Assembly: GCA_000701945.1 (NCBI GenBank)
Contig: KL370840.1
Span: forward strand, 958,709-1,022,708
Reading direction: 5' to 3'
From: Anaerotruncus sp. MC2020
Lineage (GTDB): Bacteria > Bacillota > Clostridia > Oscillospirales > Ruminococcaceae
Length of the DNA: 64,000 nt
Of this stretch, positions 1-8,676 are shown piece by piece; within the stretch, counting starts at the first letter, position 1, and each line of letters begins with the position of its first letter. The notes beneath the pieces were generated by a model that was given only the letters and a program-made list of their open reading frames with translations, had not been told where the DNA came from and did not search any database. Made by a program: the position numbers and the translations under genes.

Positions 1-12
1 ATGAAAGGAGTA

Positions 13-315
13 ATGGATTTGGAATACAATGTTATCACCACAGGCAGCAAAATGGTGGTCGAGCTCGAGGGACGCCTCGATACCACTACCGCGCCTAAGC
101 TCGATGCCTTCGTCAGAGAGTCCCTCGACGGCATCAGCGAACTCTGCATCGCTATGGAAAAGCTCGAGTACATCTCATCGGCTGGTCTCCGCGTACTGCT
201 CGCCGCTCAGAAAATAATGGATAAGCAGGGCAGAATGGTCATCACGGGCTGCCGCGAGGAAATAATGGAGATATTCGACATCACAGGCTTTACCGACATA
301 CTGACCATTGAATAA
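13..315 (+). CDS. STAS-domain anti-sigma factor antagonist (first copy)
   Basis: About 100 residues, a single STAS domain. The motif SSAGLRVLL around residue 57 contains the serine that partner kinases phosphorylate in SpoIIAA/RsbV proteins. It is closely similar to the second STAS gene at 992; both end in the same TGFxDILTIE. In family terms the unphosphorylated form traps an anti-sigma kinase and frees a sigma factor. The start is uncertain: ATG at 1, ATG at 13 and TTG at 19 are all in frame. AAAGGAG at 4-10 has a normal 8-nt gap only to the TTG at 19, and that start gives exactly the same N-terminal length as the second STAS protein. The sequence upstream of base 1 is not visible, so the ATG at 1 cannot be excluded. 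Confidence 0.9.
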   Translation: MDLEYNVITTGSKMVVELEGRLDTTTAPKLDAFVRESLDGISELCIAMEKLEYISSAGLRVLLAAQKIMDKQGRMVITGCREEIMEIFDITGFTDILTIE

Positions 316-325
316 GGAGCTTGCT

Positions 326-955
326 ATGAAAACCGATGTTATAACTGTATACAGCGACCTCCGCGGTCGTGAGGAGGCTATGGATACTGCCGAGCGCTTC
401 GCTGCCTATAACAGCATCAAGGGCAAGGACGCTATGCACCTCCGACTGCTGACAGAAGAGACCATCTGCATGGTCCACGGCATACTCGACAACTTCCGCG
501 CGGAATTTTGGCTCGAGTCCGAGCAGACTAAGCACGGGCTTCTCTGCAAGATATGCCTCTCTGCCGACAAGCAGGCAAACAGAATTCAGGAGAAGCACAT
601 ACTCTCCGTCTCAACAAGCGGCAGAAATGAAAACGCACGCGGTATCGGCGGCAGAATACGCGAGCTGCTCCGCCACAGCCTTCAGGCTGAATCTGCCGAG
701 GACGAACAGTTCCTCAGCAGCGTAAACGACGTTTTCCTCGGCGCGGGTACGGGCAGCGCTCCTATCGCTGCCGTAAGCGCAAACTGCTGGTCGCTCAGTG
801 CCTATAAGCAGAACCTCTCCGAGGATAAGGAGTCTAAATCCGAGGAATGGGACGAGCTCGAAAAGTCCATTATATCCAAGCTCGCGGACGAGGTTAAGGT
901 CTGGCTCGAAAGCGACAGGACTCAGGTAGTAATCGAAAGATACTTCAATGTCTGA
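326..955 (+). CDS. Conserved hypothetical, possible degenerate GHKL anti-sigma kinase
   Basis: A 209-residue soluble protein. ATG at 326 follows AAGGAG at 314-319. I do not recognise a family with confidence. Residues around LRLLTEETICMV resemble the N-box helix of RsbW/SpoIIAB-type GHKL ATPases (compare LAVEEIFVNIAN in the kinase at 1309), and GIGGRIRELL could be a remnant of the ATP-lid glycine box. The usual N-box asparagine and a clear DxG motif are missing. It lies between two STAS genes, directly after the first one, so it may be a non-catalytic or specialised partner of that STAS protein. This is inference from position and weak motif resemblance. Confidence 0.6.
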   Translation: MKTDVITVYSDLRGREEAMDTAERFAAYNSIKGKDAMHLRLLTEETICMVHGILDNFRAEFWLESEQTKHGLLCKICLSADKQANRIQEKHILSVSTSGRNENARGIGGRIRELLRHSLQAESAEDEQFLSSVNDVFLGAGTGSAPIAAVSANCWSLSAYKQNLSEDKESKSEEWDELEKSIISKLADEVKVWLESDRTQVVIERYFNV

Positions 956-991
956 ATCTAAGATTTTATATAAAAACAGGAGGAATGAATA

Positions 992-1288
992 ATGCAGATT
1001 GAAAAAATAAAGGAAGCAACCAAGCTCACACTCAAAATTGAAGGCAGAATCGATACTAAGACTGCTCCCGAGCTCGACGAGCTCGTAAAAACATCGCTTG
1101 ACGGCGTTGAATCGCTCGTCATCGACCTCGCAGAGGTAGCCTATATCTCATCGGCAGGTCTCCGCGTACTGCTCATCGCTCAGAAGCAGATGAACAAGCA
1201 GGGCGACATGAAGATAATCAATGTCAGCGCCGACATTATGGAGATTTTCGAGGTAACGGGCTTTTCCGACATCCTCACTATCGAATGA
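992..1288 (+). CDS. STAS-domain anti-sigma factor antagonist (second copy)
   Basis: A 98-residue single STAS domain with the phosphoacceptor motif SSAGLRVLL. ATG at 992 has AGGAGG at 978-983. In the family it is phosphorylated by the GHKL kinase encoded next and dephosphorylated by the SpoIIE-type phosphatase further down. The kinase gene begins within or just after its stop codon, so the two are probably translationally coupled. Roughly two thirds of its residues match the copy at 13, which suggests local duplication. No sigma factor gene is in the window, so the target regulon is unknown. Confidence 0.92.
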   Translation: MQIEKIKEATKLTLKIEGRIDTKTAPELDELVKTSLDGVESLVIDLAEVAYISSAGLRVLLIAQKQMNKQGDMKIINVSADIMEIFEVTGFSDILTIE

Positions 1289-1308
1289 AACCAGAGAGGG
1301 AAAAACTT

Positions 1309-1731
1309 ATGAAAGAGCTATATATCGAAGCGACTGTCGACAACCTCAGCGAAGTCCTCGGCTTCGTGGACGAACAGCTTGAAGCGGCAGATTGTGCCAT
1401 GAAGGTGCAGATGCAGATAGACCTCGCGGTAGAGGAAATATTCGTTAATATCGCAAACTATGCATACGACCCCGAAACAGGTCCCGCGACCGTCAGGGTC
1501 GACGTAACTCCCGACGGCTCGACCGTCACTATCACCTTTGTCGACAACGGCGTGCCCTATGACCCGCTCGCAAAGGCTGACCCCGATATCACGCTCTCTG
1601 CGGACGAGAGGCAGATAGGCGGTCTCGGCATCTTCCTCGTGAAGAAAAACATGGACGACGTAAAGTATGAATACGTGAACGGAAGCAACATCCTCACTCT
1701 GAAAAAAGGTCTGAGAGGTGGGAAGCGTTGA
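1309..1731 (+). CDS. GHKL ATP-binding anti-sigma kinase (RsbW/SpoIIAB-like)
   Basis: A 140-residue HATPase_c protein. The N-box reads LAVEEIFVNIANYAY, the G1 box DNGVPYDP and the G2 region GGLGIFLVKKNMD, so the ATP site looks intact. Family members bind a sigma factor and phosphorylate the STAS antagonist. ATG at 1309 follows AGAGGG at 1295-1300. An in-frame ATG at 1285 overlaps the STAS stop codon but has a poorer ribosome site. Its stop overlaps the TTG start of the phosphatase gene, so kinase, antagonist and phosphatase appear to be made from one transcript. Confidence 0.9.
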   Translation: MKELYIEATVDNLSEVLGFVDEQLEAADCAMKVQMQIDLAVEEIFVNIANYAYDPETGPATVRVDVTPDGSTVTITFVDNGVPYDPLAKADPDITLSADERQIGGLGIFLVKKNMDDVKYEYVNGSNILTLKKGLRGGKR

Positions 1732-3926
1732 AAAAAATCTGGAGGATAACGTTGGGCGGACTGCACAGCAAGATACTGGCTGTCCTGCTCATATTCCTGC
1801 TGGCTATCGTCGGATTCAACACCGCCGTTTCAATGTACAAATCATCTACTCTCGCGGATATAGTCAATGAATCGGGCAATGAACAGCGAGAGGCTATCGA
1901 AAAGGTCTCGGGAGAGACAATGCATAAGACGATAGAGAATTCGCTCACGCAGATCAACACCCTGCGCGCCGACAAGCTCGACGACGAATTCACTGAGATA
2001 GAGAACAACATCCTTTTGCTCCGTAATATGGCAAAGTATTACTTCGAGAACGCTGATAAGCTCGAGCCAGTATCCGTCCCCCTCCCCGACCCGAACAACG
2101 TGGACGACCTCGAGGTACACCTCCTCTATGAGGAGGGCGTGGATTATTCCCGCTCGGAATATGTCGGCATTGCAGGTCATCTGGTCGATACGATGACGGC
2201 TATGGTTCAGACGAACGACACGATTGGAAGCTGTTATATCGGTCTCGCTGACGGCACTCACATCGGAGTTGCCAACGGCGGAGCTGACAAATACGACGAA
2301 AACGGTAAGCAGAAGCCCTATCCCGTCCGCCACAGACCGTGGTACGTCGGCGCTGTCGAAAAGGGTGACATCTTCTTCACAGGCGTTGAGCGCGACGCGT
2401 TCAACGGCTCGCTGAGCGTTACCTGCGCCGCTCCCGTCATCGTGAACGGCAAAACTGTCGCTGTTGTCGGCAGTGACATCGTTTTTGACGATATTGACGA
2501 GTTCGTCACCGAAGCAAACAGCAACGCTGAATTCATATTCGTGGTCAACAATAACGGTCAGATAGTCGCAGTTCCCGAAAACAACGGCATATTCAAGATC
2601 GAGGACTCCGAGACCGCGGAGGACCTCAGGACCTCCGACAACAAACAGCTCGCCGATTTTATTACACGTGCTCTCACGGAGCAGACAGGTCTCGAGACGG
2701 CAGAGCTCAACGACAAGGAGTACTACCTCACGAGCGCACCGATGAAAACAATCGGCTGGGCTGTAGTATCGGTCGTCGACAAGGAGATGACAAAGGCTCC
2801 GACCAATTACCTGCTCTCGGAGATAAGCAATATAAACACCAATTCGACTGATACATTCAGAAGCGGTATGGGCAAGCTCAGCAGGATATCCGTTATCGGT
2901 ATCATCCTGATAATCGCTATCGGCTCGCTGACCGCTCTCCTCGTCGCGAACAGGATAGTCAAGCCTATCACCGCTATGACCGACAACCTTTCAGGTAAAT
3001 CGGGCAATGGCACATTCGAGATGAAGGATATCTACCACACGGGTGACGAGATACAGGTGCTCGCCGAATCCTTCGAAGACCTGTCAAAGAAGACAAAAGA
3101 ATACATAGACAATATCACCGAGATAACCAAGGAGAAGGAACGTATCGGAACCGAGCTCTCGCTCGCAACGAAAATACAGGTGGGTATGCTCCCGCATATC
3201 TTCCCGCCGTTCCCGCACCGCCACGAGATCGACATCTACGCCATGATGGAGCCCGCACGTGAGGTCGGCGGCGACTTCTACGACTTCTTCCTCATCGACG
3301 AGGATCACCTCGGACTCGTTATGGCTGACGTATCGGGCAAGGGCGTCCCCGCGGCTCTCTTCATGATGATATCCAAGACACTGCTTAAAAGCCATGCTCT
3401 GCTCGGACAGTCGCCTGCCGATGTGCTCAAAGAGGTCAATAACCGTATCTGCGCAAACAATCAGGCAGAGATGTTCGTAACAGTTTGGCTCGGTATCCTC
3501 GAGATATCCACAGGTAAGCTCACCGCGGCGAACGCGGGTCATGAATACCCCGTTATCAAGCGCGCGGACGGAAACTTCGAGCTCTTCAAGGACAAGCACG
3601 GCTTCGTTCTCGGAGGCATGGAGGATACACGCTACAAGGAGTACACTATCGAGCTCGGCAAGGGCGACAAGATCTTCCTCTATACAGACGGCGTCCCCGA
3701 GGCGACCGACTCTCAGGAGCAGATGTTCGGCACCGACCGTATGCTTGCGGCTCTCAACAGCAATGCGGACGTTTCTCCCGAGCAGCTGCTGAAGAATACC
3801 CGTTCAGCTGTGAACAGCTTCGTCAAGGAAGCCGAGCAGTTCGACGATTTGACAATGATGTGCGTCGAGTACAAGGGCACCGAGCCCGACGACAAGACCA
3901 AGGCCAACAAGAAAAATAATGGATAA
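1728..3926 (+). CDS. Membrane dCache-HAMP-SpoIIE PP2C phosphatase
   Basis: A 732-residue sensor phosphatase. TM1 is near residues 15-35. A large extracytoplasmic region of about 45-375 is consistent with a dCache ligand sensor (it contains RHRPWYVGAVEKG and APMKTIGWAVVSVV). TM2 is near 384-407, followed by HAMP. A C-terminal SpoIIE-type PP2C domain starts near 490: GGDFYDFF and ADVSGKGVPAALFM supply metal-binding aspartates, with YTDGVPEATD and FDDLTMMCV later. It should dephosphorylate the STAS proteins upstream and so start partner switching in response to an external signal. The start is TTG at 1728 behind GAGAGGTGGG. The 3' end overlaps the HD-GYP gene by 8 nt. Confidence 0.92.
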   Translation: MKKIWRITLGGLHSKILAVLLIFLLAIVGFNTAVSMYKSSTLADIVNESGNEQREAIEKVSGETMHKTIENSLTQINTLRADKLDDEFTEIENNILLLRNMAKYYFENADKLEPVSVPLPDPNNVDDLEVHLLYEEGVDYSRSEYVGIAGHLVDTMTAMVQTNDTIGSCYIGLADGTHIGVANGGADKYDENGKQKPYPVRHRPWYVGAVEKGDIFFTGVERDAFNGSLSVTCAAPVIVNGKTVAVVGSDIVFDDIDEFVTEANSNAEFIFVVNNNGQIVAVPENNGIFKIEDSETAEDLRTSDNKQLADFITRALTEQTGLETAELNDKEYYLTSAPMKTIGWAVVSVVDKEMTKAPTNYLLSEISNINTNSTDTFRSGMGKLSRISVIGIILIIAIGSLTALLVANRIVKPITAMTDNLSGKSGNGTFEMKDIYHTGDEIQVLAESFEDLSKKTKEYIDNITEITKEKERIGTELSLATKIQVGMLPHIFPPFPHRHEIDIYAMMEPAREVGGDFYDFFLIDEDHLGLVMADVSGKGVPAALFMMISKTLLKSHALLGQSPADVLKEVNNRICANNQAEMFVTVWLGILEISTGKLTAANAGHEYPVIKRADGNFELFKDKHGFVLGGMEDTRYKEYTIELGKGDKIFLYTDGVPEATDSQEQMFGTDRMLAALNSNADVSPEQLLKNTRSAVNSFVKEAEQFDDLTMMCVEYKGTEPDDKTKANKKNNG

Positions 3927-5184
3927 GCTGTACGCAGAGATAATCAACAGTATGTCGGAGGGAGTCATCGTTACTCTCTTCGACGGTAAAATAAGCTTCT
4001 GCAACGAGGCTGCCGCTGCGGCGCTCTCCTGCCCGCGGGAGAAGCTCATAGGCAGCAGCGTGGCGAAGCTGATGAGCGAGTTCGAGGAAAACGACGCCTT
4101 CTTCGAGCTTGTGCTCGACGCGATATATACCAAGGAAAAGGTCAGCAAGACCGTCCCCTTCTTCGTTGACGACGATATGAAGTACCTCCGCGTCACGACC
4201 TCGCTGATGTCCGAAAACGGCACGAACAGCGGTCTCGTCATCGTCATCAGCGACGAGACGGACGAGGTGCAGCTCTTCATCAGCAACAAGCGCCTCGCCA
4301 AACAGGTCATCGACCTCATGGACTCCTTCGTGGAGGTCATGGTCACCGAGATAGAAGAAAAGTCCACCTATAATGCCAACCATACAAAGAGCATGGTCAG
4401 GTACGCGACGAACTACCTCGAATACCTCCGCGAGAAAGGTAAGCTAACCGACTTCACGAGCGAGGACACTCACCCATTCCTCATGAGCATATGGCTGCAC
4501 GATATCGGCAAGCTGCTCGTCCCGCCCGAGGTGCTCGACAAGCCGACTCGTCTCGGCAGCGGACTCAGCGACGTGCTGCACCGCATCGAGATAGCTAAGC
4601 TCATGCTGCGTATCAGTCTCGATGTCGACACCGAAGAAAGGCTGTGCGAACTCGATGCGGCAAAGGAGCTCATTCTCTCCTGCAATGCCGCGGGCTTCCT
4701 CGATGAGGACAAGCTCTCTCAGCTCCGCAATGCAGCTAAGATAAGCTGTCTCACCTCCGACGGTATGAGCACTCCCCTGCTCAACGACGATGAGCTCGAG
4801 AAGATGACAATAGTCAGAGGCACGCTCACTGCTGATGAGCGAAAAATCGTCGAATCGCACGTCACTTTCACGCGTGCGCTGCTGTCAAAAATGGCGTTCC
4901 ACGGCGTTTACGAGAACGTTCCGCAGTGGGCTGCGGGACACCATGAGCTGCTCGACGGCTCGGGCTATCCAGACAAGCTGAGCGCTGAATCAATACCGTG
5001 GGAGACGCGCCTGCTGACGATAGTCGACGTCTACGACGCCCTCACCGCCGAGGACAGACCCTACAAGCCGCCGCTCCCGCCCGAGAAGGCGTTCGCGATA
5101 CTGCGCGATATGGCTGCGCAGGGCAAGGTCGACAGCAATATCCTCGAGAGCTTCTTTAATAGCGGCGCGTGGAAAAGAGAATAA
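3919..5184 (+). CDS. PAS-HD-GYP domain signalling protein
   Basis: 421 residues. Residues 1-115 look like a PAS domain (IINSMSEGVIVTLFDGKI at the N-terminus). The C-terminal half is an HD-GYP module: NHTKSMVRYA, then WLHDIGKLL, then HHELLDGSGYPD and TIVDVYDALTAEDRPY. HD-GYP proteins are usually c-di-GMP phosphodiesterases. About 125 residues, unusually many, separate the HD pair from the HHE motif, and the helix after HD is rich in charged residues, so activity needs testing. It is the last gene of the partner-switching operon and is followed by a clear terminator. Confidence 0.88.
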   Translation: MDKLYAEIINSMSEGVIVTLFDGKISFCNEAAAAALSCPREKLIGSSVAKLMSEFEENDAFFELVLDAIYTKEKVSKTVPFFVDDDMKYLRVTTSLMSENGTNSGLVIVISDETDEVQLFISNKRLAKQVIDLMDSFVEVMVTEIEEKSTYNANHTKSMVRYATNYLEYLREKGKLTDFTSEDTHPFLMSIWLHDIGKLLVPPEVLDKPTRLGSGLSDVLHRIEIAKLMLRISLDVDTEERLCELDAAKELILSCNAAGFLDEDKLSQLRNAAKISCLTSDGMSTPLLNDDELEKMTIVRGTLTADERKIVESHVTFTRALLSKMAFHGVYENVPQWAAGHHELLDGSGYPDKLSAESIPWETRLLTIVDVYDALTAEDRPYKPPLPPEKAFAILRDMAAQGKVDSNILESFFNSGAWKRE

Positions 5185-5189
5185 CAGAA

Positions 5190-5224
5190 AATCCCGACAG
5201 GATTCTTTAGCTCCTGTCGGGATT
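5190..5224 (+). terminator. Rho-independent terminator of the partner-switching operon
   Basis: Thirteen-bp perfect stem (AATCCCGACAGGA with its complement) around a 9-nt loop, followed by TCTTTATTTCTTGCTTTTTTT. It starts 5 nt after the HD-GYP stop codon. Confidence 0.9.
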
Positions 5225-5317
5225 CTTTATTTCTTGCTTTTTTTATTGCTGCCCTGTGCGGGCTTCCTCCACTTGCGATAACAAAAAAGCCCAAGCCCAT
5301 GGGCGGTTGATGCAAAA

Positions 5318-5345
5318 AAGGCTGTTCCGAAAACGGAGCAGCCTT
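5318..5345 (-). terminator. Terminator of the P-type ATPase gene
   Basis: Read on the minus strand: stem AAGGCTGCTCCG with its partner, 4-nt loop, then a TTTTTT run (5314-5319). It lies about 10 nt after the ATPase stop codon. Confidence 0.88.
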
Positions 5346-5354
5346 CTGCTTTTA

Positions 5355-7424
5355 TTATTTCAGGTCTGTCATGCTTCTGAGTCCTATAGCCAGAGTTGAG
5401 GCATTGTGCAGCAGCGCAGACGCTGCGGGCGGGAGCACTCCGAGCACGCCAAGTCCGATGAGTGCGCCGTTGAAGCCGATGATAGTGCGGTAATTCCAGC
5501 CTATGCGCGACATCAGCGCATTGCTCAGCCGTTTCAGCTCAACAAGGGCGTACAGGTCGTCGGCGGATATGGTGATGTCCGCTATCTCGCGGGCAATGGC
5601 GGCTCCCGTGCTGATAGCGATGCCCGCGTCAGCCTCGCTGAGTGCAGGCGAATCGTTCACGCCGTCGCCTATCATTATGACCCTGCGCCCCGCTTCGTGC
5701 TCGGCACGTATGAACGCCGCCTTGTCCTCGGGGAGAACCTCGGCATGATACTCGTCTACGCCGACCTTTTCCGCAACAGCCCGAGCCGTGCGCTCGTTGT
5801 CGCCCGTCATCATGACCACACGCGTTATTCCGTATTCATGGAGCTTCTGTATCACGTCAGCCGCCTCCTCGCGGAGCGGGTCCTCTATGCATATGACTGC
5901 CGCGACCTCTCCGCCGATAGCGAGGTAGAGGTGCGAATACTCGGGAGGCAGCTCGCGGTAGCGGTCGTCGTCGGGCTCCAAGCACTGCTCGTCCTCGATG
6001 ATGAAATGATGACTTCCGATGAGCACGCGCTCGCCGTTGACCGTGCTGGATATGCCGTGCGCGACCACATACTCCACCTTCGAGTGGAATTCCTCATGCT
6101 CGAGCCCCTTTTTCGCGGCGTCGGCAACTACCGCATTGGCTATCGAGTGCGGATAATGCTCCTCCAGACAAGCCGCAAGACGGAGCATCTCTGCCTCATC
6201 GCGTCCGCCGAAGGCTATCACCTTCGCCACCCTCGGAGAAGAATGCGTGAGCGTGCCTGTCTTGTCAAAGACTATGGTATCTGCCTCGGAAACTGCCTCC
6301 ATGAAGCGCCCGCCCTTGACGGTTATACCCGCGCGGCTGCACTCCCTCATCGCGGACAGCACCGATATCGGCATCGCGAGCTTGAGTGCGCATGAGAAGT
6401 CCACCATGAGTATCGACAGCGCCTTTGTGACACTGCGGGTAATCAGCCATGTCAGCAATGTGCCGCCCAGACTCCACGGGACGAGCTTGTCCGCAAGGTG
6501 CGACGCCTTGTCCTCAGCCGCGGATTTCAGCTTCTCGGACTCCTCTATCATCTTGACTATGCGGTCATATCTGCCTCCGCCCGATATGCTCTCCACGCAG
6601 ACCGTACACTCGCCGTCCTCGACGACCGTGCCCGCGTAGACATACGCGCCCTCGGACTTGTGTACAGGCACTGATTCGCCAGTCATCGACGCCTGATTCA
6701 CCATAGCGTCGCCCGATACGACCTTGCCGTCGAGCGGTATCATCGAGCCCGTCCTCACTACTATCATGTCGCCCTTTCTGACCTCATTCACGGGCATGAG
6801 GACTTCCTGTCCGTCGTCTGTCCTTGTCCATACCTGCTCGACTCCGAGGGACATCGTCCGCGCGAGGTCGTCTATCGACTTCCTGTGCGTCCACTCGTCG
6901 AGGATATCGCCGACATTCAGCAGGAACATCACCGAGCCCGCGGTCTTGAAATCACCGCGCAGGAGCGACGCCGCTATCGCCGTAGCATCGAGAACTGCGA
7001 CCTCAAGTCTGCCCTGGAGAAGGCATTTCAGTCCGCGCCATATGTACTTCGCCGCCTTGACGAAGGCAAGAATATGGCGTATCGGCTTCGGTATGATGAG
7101 CTTGTTCACGAAGCGCTTGATTACGACGCCAGCAAGCTTGTTCTCGTAATAGCGGTTGAGCTCCCGCCCCGTATGCTCGGGAACGAGGGCGATGTTGCGC
7201 TCGTCCGTGAACGAGAAGCGCGACAATGTCCGTATTATTTCATCTCTGCCGCAGGTGTACGCGATGACGGCGTCGCAGGTGCGGTCAAATACCTGCACCC
7301 TCTTCACTCCCGTGACCGCAGACAGCGCGTATTCCGCGATATCAGCCTGTTTCAGCGTCATTCGCTTCATGCAGAAGCGCACTCTCATGCGCCCCTTTGT
7401 TTCGTGTAATATCTTACACCTCAT
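5355..7424 (-). CDS. Heavy-metal P-type ATPase without CPC motif
   Basis: 689 residues. Phosphorylation motif DKTGTLTHSS near residue 385, TGES actuator loop near 245, HP site EEHYPHSIA, and GDGVNDSPAL near 586 place it in the P1B-type ATPases. The N-terminus (about 1-80) looks like an HMA_2-type domain without a CxxC pair. The membrane metal-site helix reads FSCALKLAMPI where copper and zinc/cadmium pumps have CPC, so the metal cannot be assigned; Mn or Fe export is possible. ATG at 7424 has AGGAGGA at 7431-7437. An upstream in-frame ATG at 7493 overlaps the neighbouring gene and is unlikely. It is co-directional with the small gene at 7471-7770. Confidence 0.9.
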   Translation of the reverse strand: MRCKILHETKGRMRVRFCMKRMTLKQADIAEYALSAVTGVKRVQVFDRTCDAVIAYTCGRDEIIRTLSRFSFTDERNIALVPEHTGRELNRYYENKLAGVVIKRFVNKLIIPKPIRHILAFVKAAKYIWRGLKCLLQGRLEVAVLDATAIAASLLRGDFKTAGSVMFLLNVGDILDEWTHRKSIDDLARTMSLGVEQVWTRTDDGQEVLMPVNEVRKGDMIVVRTGSMIPLDGKVVSGDAMVNQASMTGESVPVHKSEGAYVYAGTVVEDGECTVCVESISGGGRYDRIVKMIEESEKLKSAAEDKASHLADKLVPWSLGGTLLTWLITRSVTKALSILMVDFSCALKLAMPISVLSAMRECSRAGITVKGGRFMEAVSEADTIVFDKTGTLTHSSPRVAKVIAFGGRDEAEMLRLAACLEEHYPHSIANAVVADAAKKGLEHEEFHSKVEYVVAHGISSTVNGERVLIGSHHFIIEDEQCLEPDDDRYRELPPEYSHLYLAIGGEVAAVICIEDPLREEAADVIQKLHEYGITRVVMMTGDNERTARAVAEKVGVDEYHAEVLPEDKAAFIRAEHEAGRRVIMIGDGVNDSPALSEADAGIAISTGAAIAREIADITISADDLYALVELKRLSNALMSRIGWNYRTIIGFNGALIGLGVLGVLPPAASALLHNASTLAIGLRSMTDLK

Positions 7425-7444
7425 ATTGTGTCCTCCTAAAGAAA

Positions 7445-7464
7445 CAGGTCGCTTCTGCGACCTG
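7445..7464 (-). terminator. Intercistronic hairpin, possible attenuator
   Basis: CAGGTCGC and GCGACCTG form an 8-bp stem with a 4-nt loop between the DUF6110-like gene and the ATPase ribosome site, followed on the minus strand by TTTCTTT. It could lower ATPase expression relative to the upstream gene. Confidence 0.5.
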
Positions 7465-7470
7465 GTTTTC

Positions 7471-7770
7471 TTATTCCTCGCTTGTGTCGGCAATCTCCTC
7501 GACTGCGTCCGCGATAACGGCAGCCTCCTCTTTAAGAGCTCTCTGCTCGTTTATCTCCTTTGCGTCGGCAAGTATGTCGTCGCAGTTCTCGCGGACAGTT
7601 GTCACGGTCTGCATAACGTCCGACTTGGCACGCAGTACAGCGGCTGTAGCGTGAGTATAGCACTTCTTGGCGTCCTTGCTCGAAAGAATGCGTATGCCTG
7701 CCGTGCCGAAAAGCACTCCGCCTGCGAACAGACCTATCTTCTTCCACGGGATATCCTTCATTTTTACCAT
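7471..7770 (-). CDS. Small membrane protein, DUF6110-like
   Basis: About 99 residues. One short hydrophobic segment (KIGLFAGGVLFGTAGIRIL) is followed by a Lys/Ala/Glu-rich helical tail. ATG at 7770 is preceded by GAGGTG at 7 to 8 nt; the GTG at 7779 lies inside that ribosome site. From memory this matches DUF6110, a family seen beside HMA_2-type metal ATPases, which is the arrangement here. Function is unknown; a role as accessory subunit or metal-stress partner of the ATPase is inference. Confidence 0.75.
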   Translation of the reverse strand: MVKMKDIPWKKIGLFAGGVLFGTAGIRILSSKDAKKCYTHATAAVLRAKSDVMQTVTTVRENCDDILADAKEINEQRALKEEAAVIADAVEEIADTSEE

Positions 7771-7810
7771 AATTATCACCTCGTTCGGATTTGCAAAAGT
7801 ATCTGTAATT

Positions 7811-7819
7811 ATGATACCA
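7811..7819 (-). promoter_or_regulatory. Extended -10 promoter for the DUF6110-ATPase unit
   Basis: The minus strand reads TGGTATCAT, an extended -10 element, about 40 nt upstream of the ATG at 7770. No good -35 is seen. Confidence 0.45.
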
Positions 7820-7868
7820 TATTAAGAATGCGTCTTCTGCTCCGAAAGGGCGGAGCGGGTATAATATG

Positions 7869-8675
7869 CTAACTCGCCTTTACTGCGCACTTTGCAGAGC
7901 TTGCGGTCAGCTTATGCTCCGTTCGGTAGTCGCGCGGAGCCCTGCCGACAACGTCACGGAACGCGCTCGCGAACTTGCTCGCGTTGCAGTAGCCGACCTC
8001 CTCCGCGATGTCGATTATCTTCATGTCCGTGCCTCTCAGCAGCTCTGCCGCGCGGAACATCTTCCGCATTTTAGTGTACGCGTAGACCGAGCTGCCATAA
8101 TAGCGGCTGAACTCCGCCTTCAGCATGTAGGGAGCGATACCGAAAAGCTCCGCGAGCTGCGGGATAGTGCAGTGCTCGGAGATGTTCTCGCAGATGAAGC
8201 TGCCTATTCGTCTTATCGTATTGCCGTGCTCGCACCGCGCCGTTTTGCGCTCTCCGAGCAGCATCAGCAGCTCGACTGACCGTATCCTCAGCATGGCTGT
8301 CCGCGAGCTGCCGCGGACAGCTGAAAGCTCCTCGGCAAGCCGCTGTACAGCCTCGTCCGCTCGGAAAATGAGGTGCTCGTCCGCACCGATACAGGTGCAG
8401 AGCTCCTGCACGTCGAACAGTCCGCCGAGGCTGCTGCTCTCCCGCGGTGATATCAGCAGCGTTATGCCGCGGTAATTCCGTGAATAGACGGTTCGGCAGT
8501 CCCCGCGCCCGATGTGACACGTTCCTGCGGTGAGATAGCGGTATTCGTGCTCTGTGCTGTACTCGCAGCAGCCGCCGATACACACGCTTATCTCCGTTTC
8601 GTCTGCGTCTGACCGACAGCCGTCAGCGCCGCAGACAAGCCTTATGTCAGGGAATATCTGATATTCGTTCGTCAT
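7869..8675 (-). CDS. AraC-family transcriptional regulator
   Basis: 268 residues. The C-terminal 100 residues carry two helix-turn-helix units typical of AraC (IPQLAELFGIAPYMLKAEF and IIDIAEEVGYCNASKFASA, then FRDVVGRAPRDYR). The N-terminal part is an unassigned sensor domain with several Cys residues (SVCIGGCCEY, ELCTCIG), which might sense metal or redox state. It begins 1 nt after the stop of the membrane FMN-binding protein, so it is the last gene of the iron-box operon that starts at 12836. It resembles the AraC protein at 21877 in length and architecture. Confidence 0.9.
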   Translation of the reverse strand: MTNEYQIFPDIRLVCGADGCRSDADETEISVCIGGCCEYSTEHEYRYLTAGTCHIGRGDCRTVYSRNYRGITLLISPRESSSLGGLFDVQELCTCIGADEHLIFRADEAVQRLAEELSAVRGSSRTAMLRIRSVELLMLLGERKTARCEHGNTIRRIGSFICENISEHCTIPQLAELFGIAPYMLKAEFSRYYGSSVYAYTKMRKMFRAAELLRGTDMKIIDIAEEVGYCNASKFASAFRDVVGRAPRDYRTEHKLTASSAKCAVKAS

Positions 8676-8676
8676 G

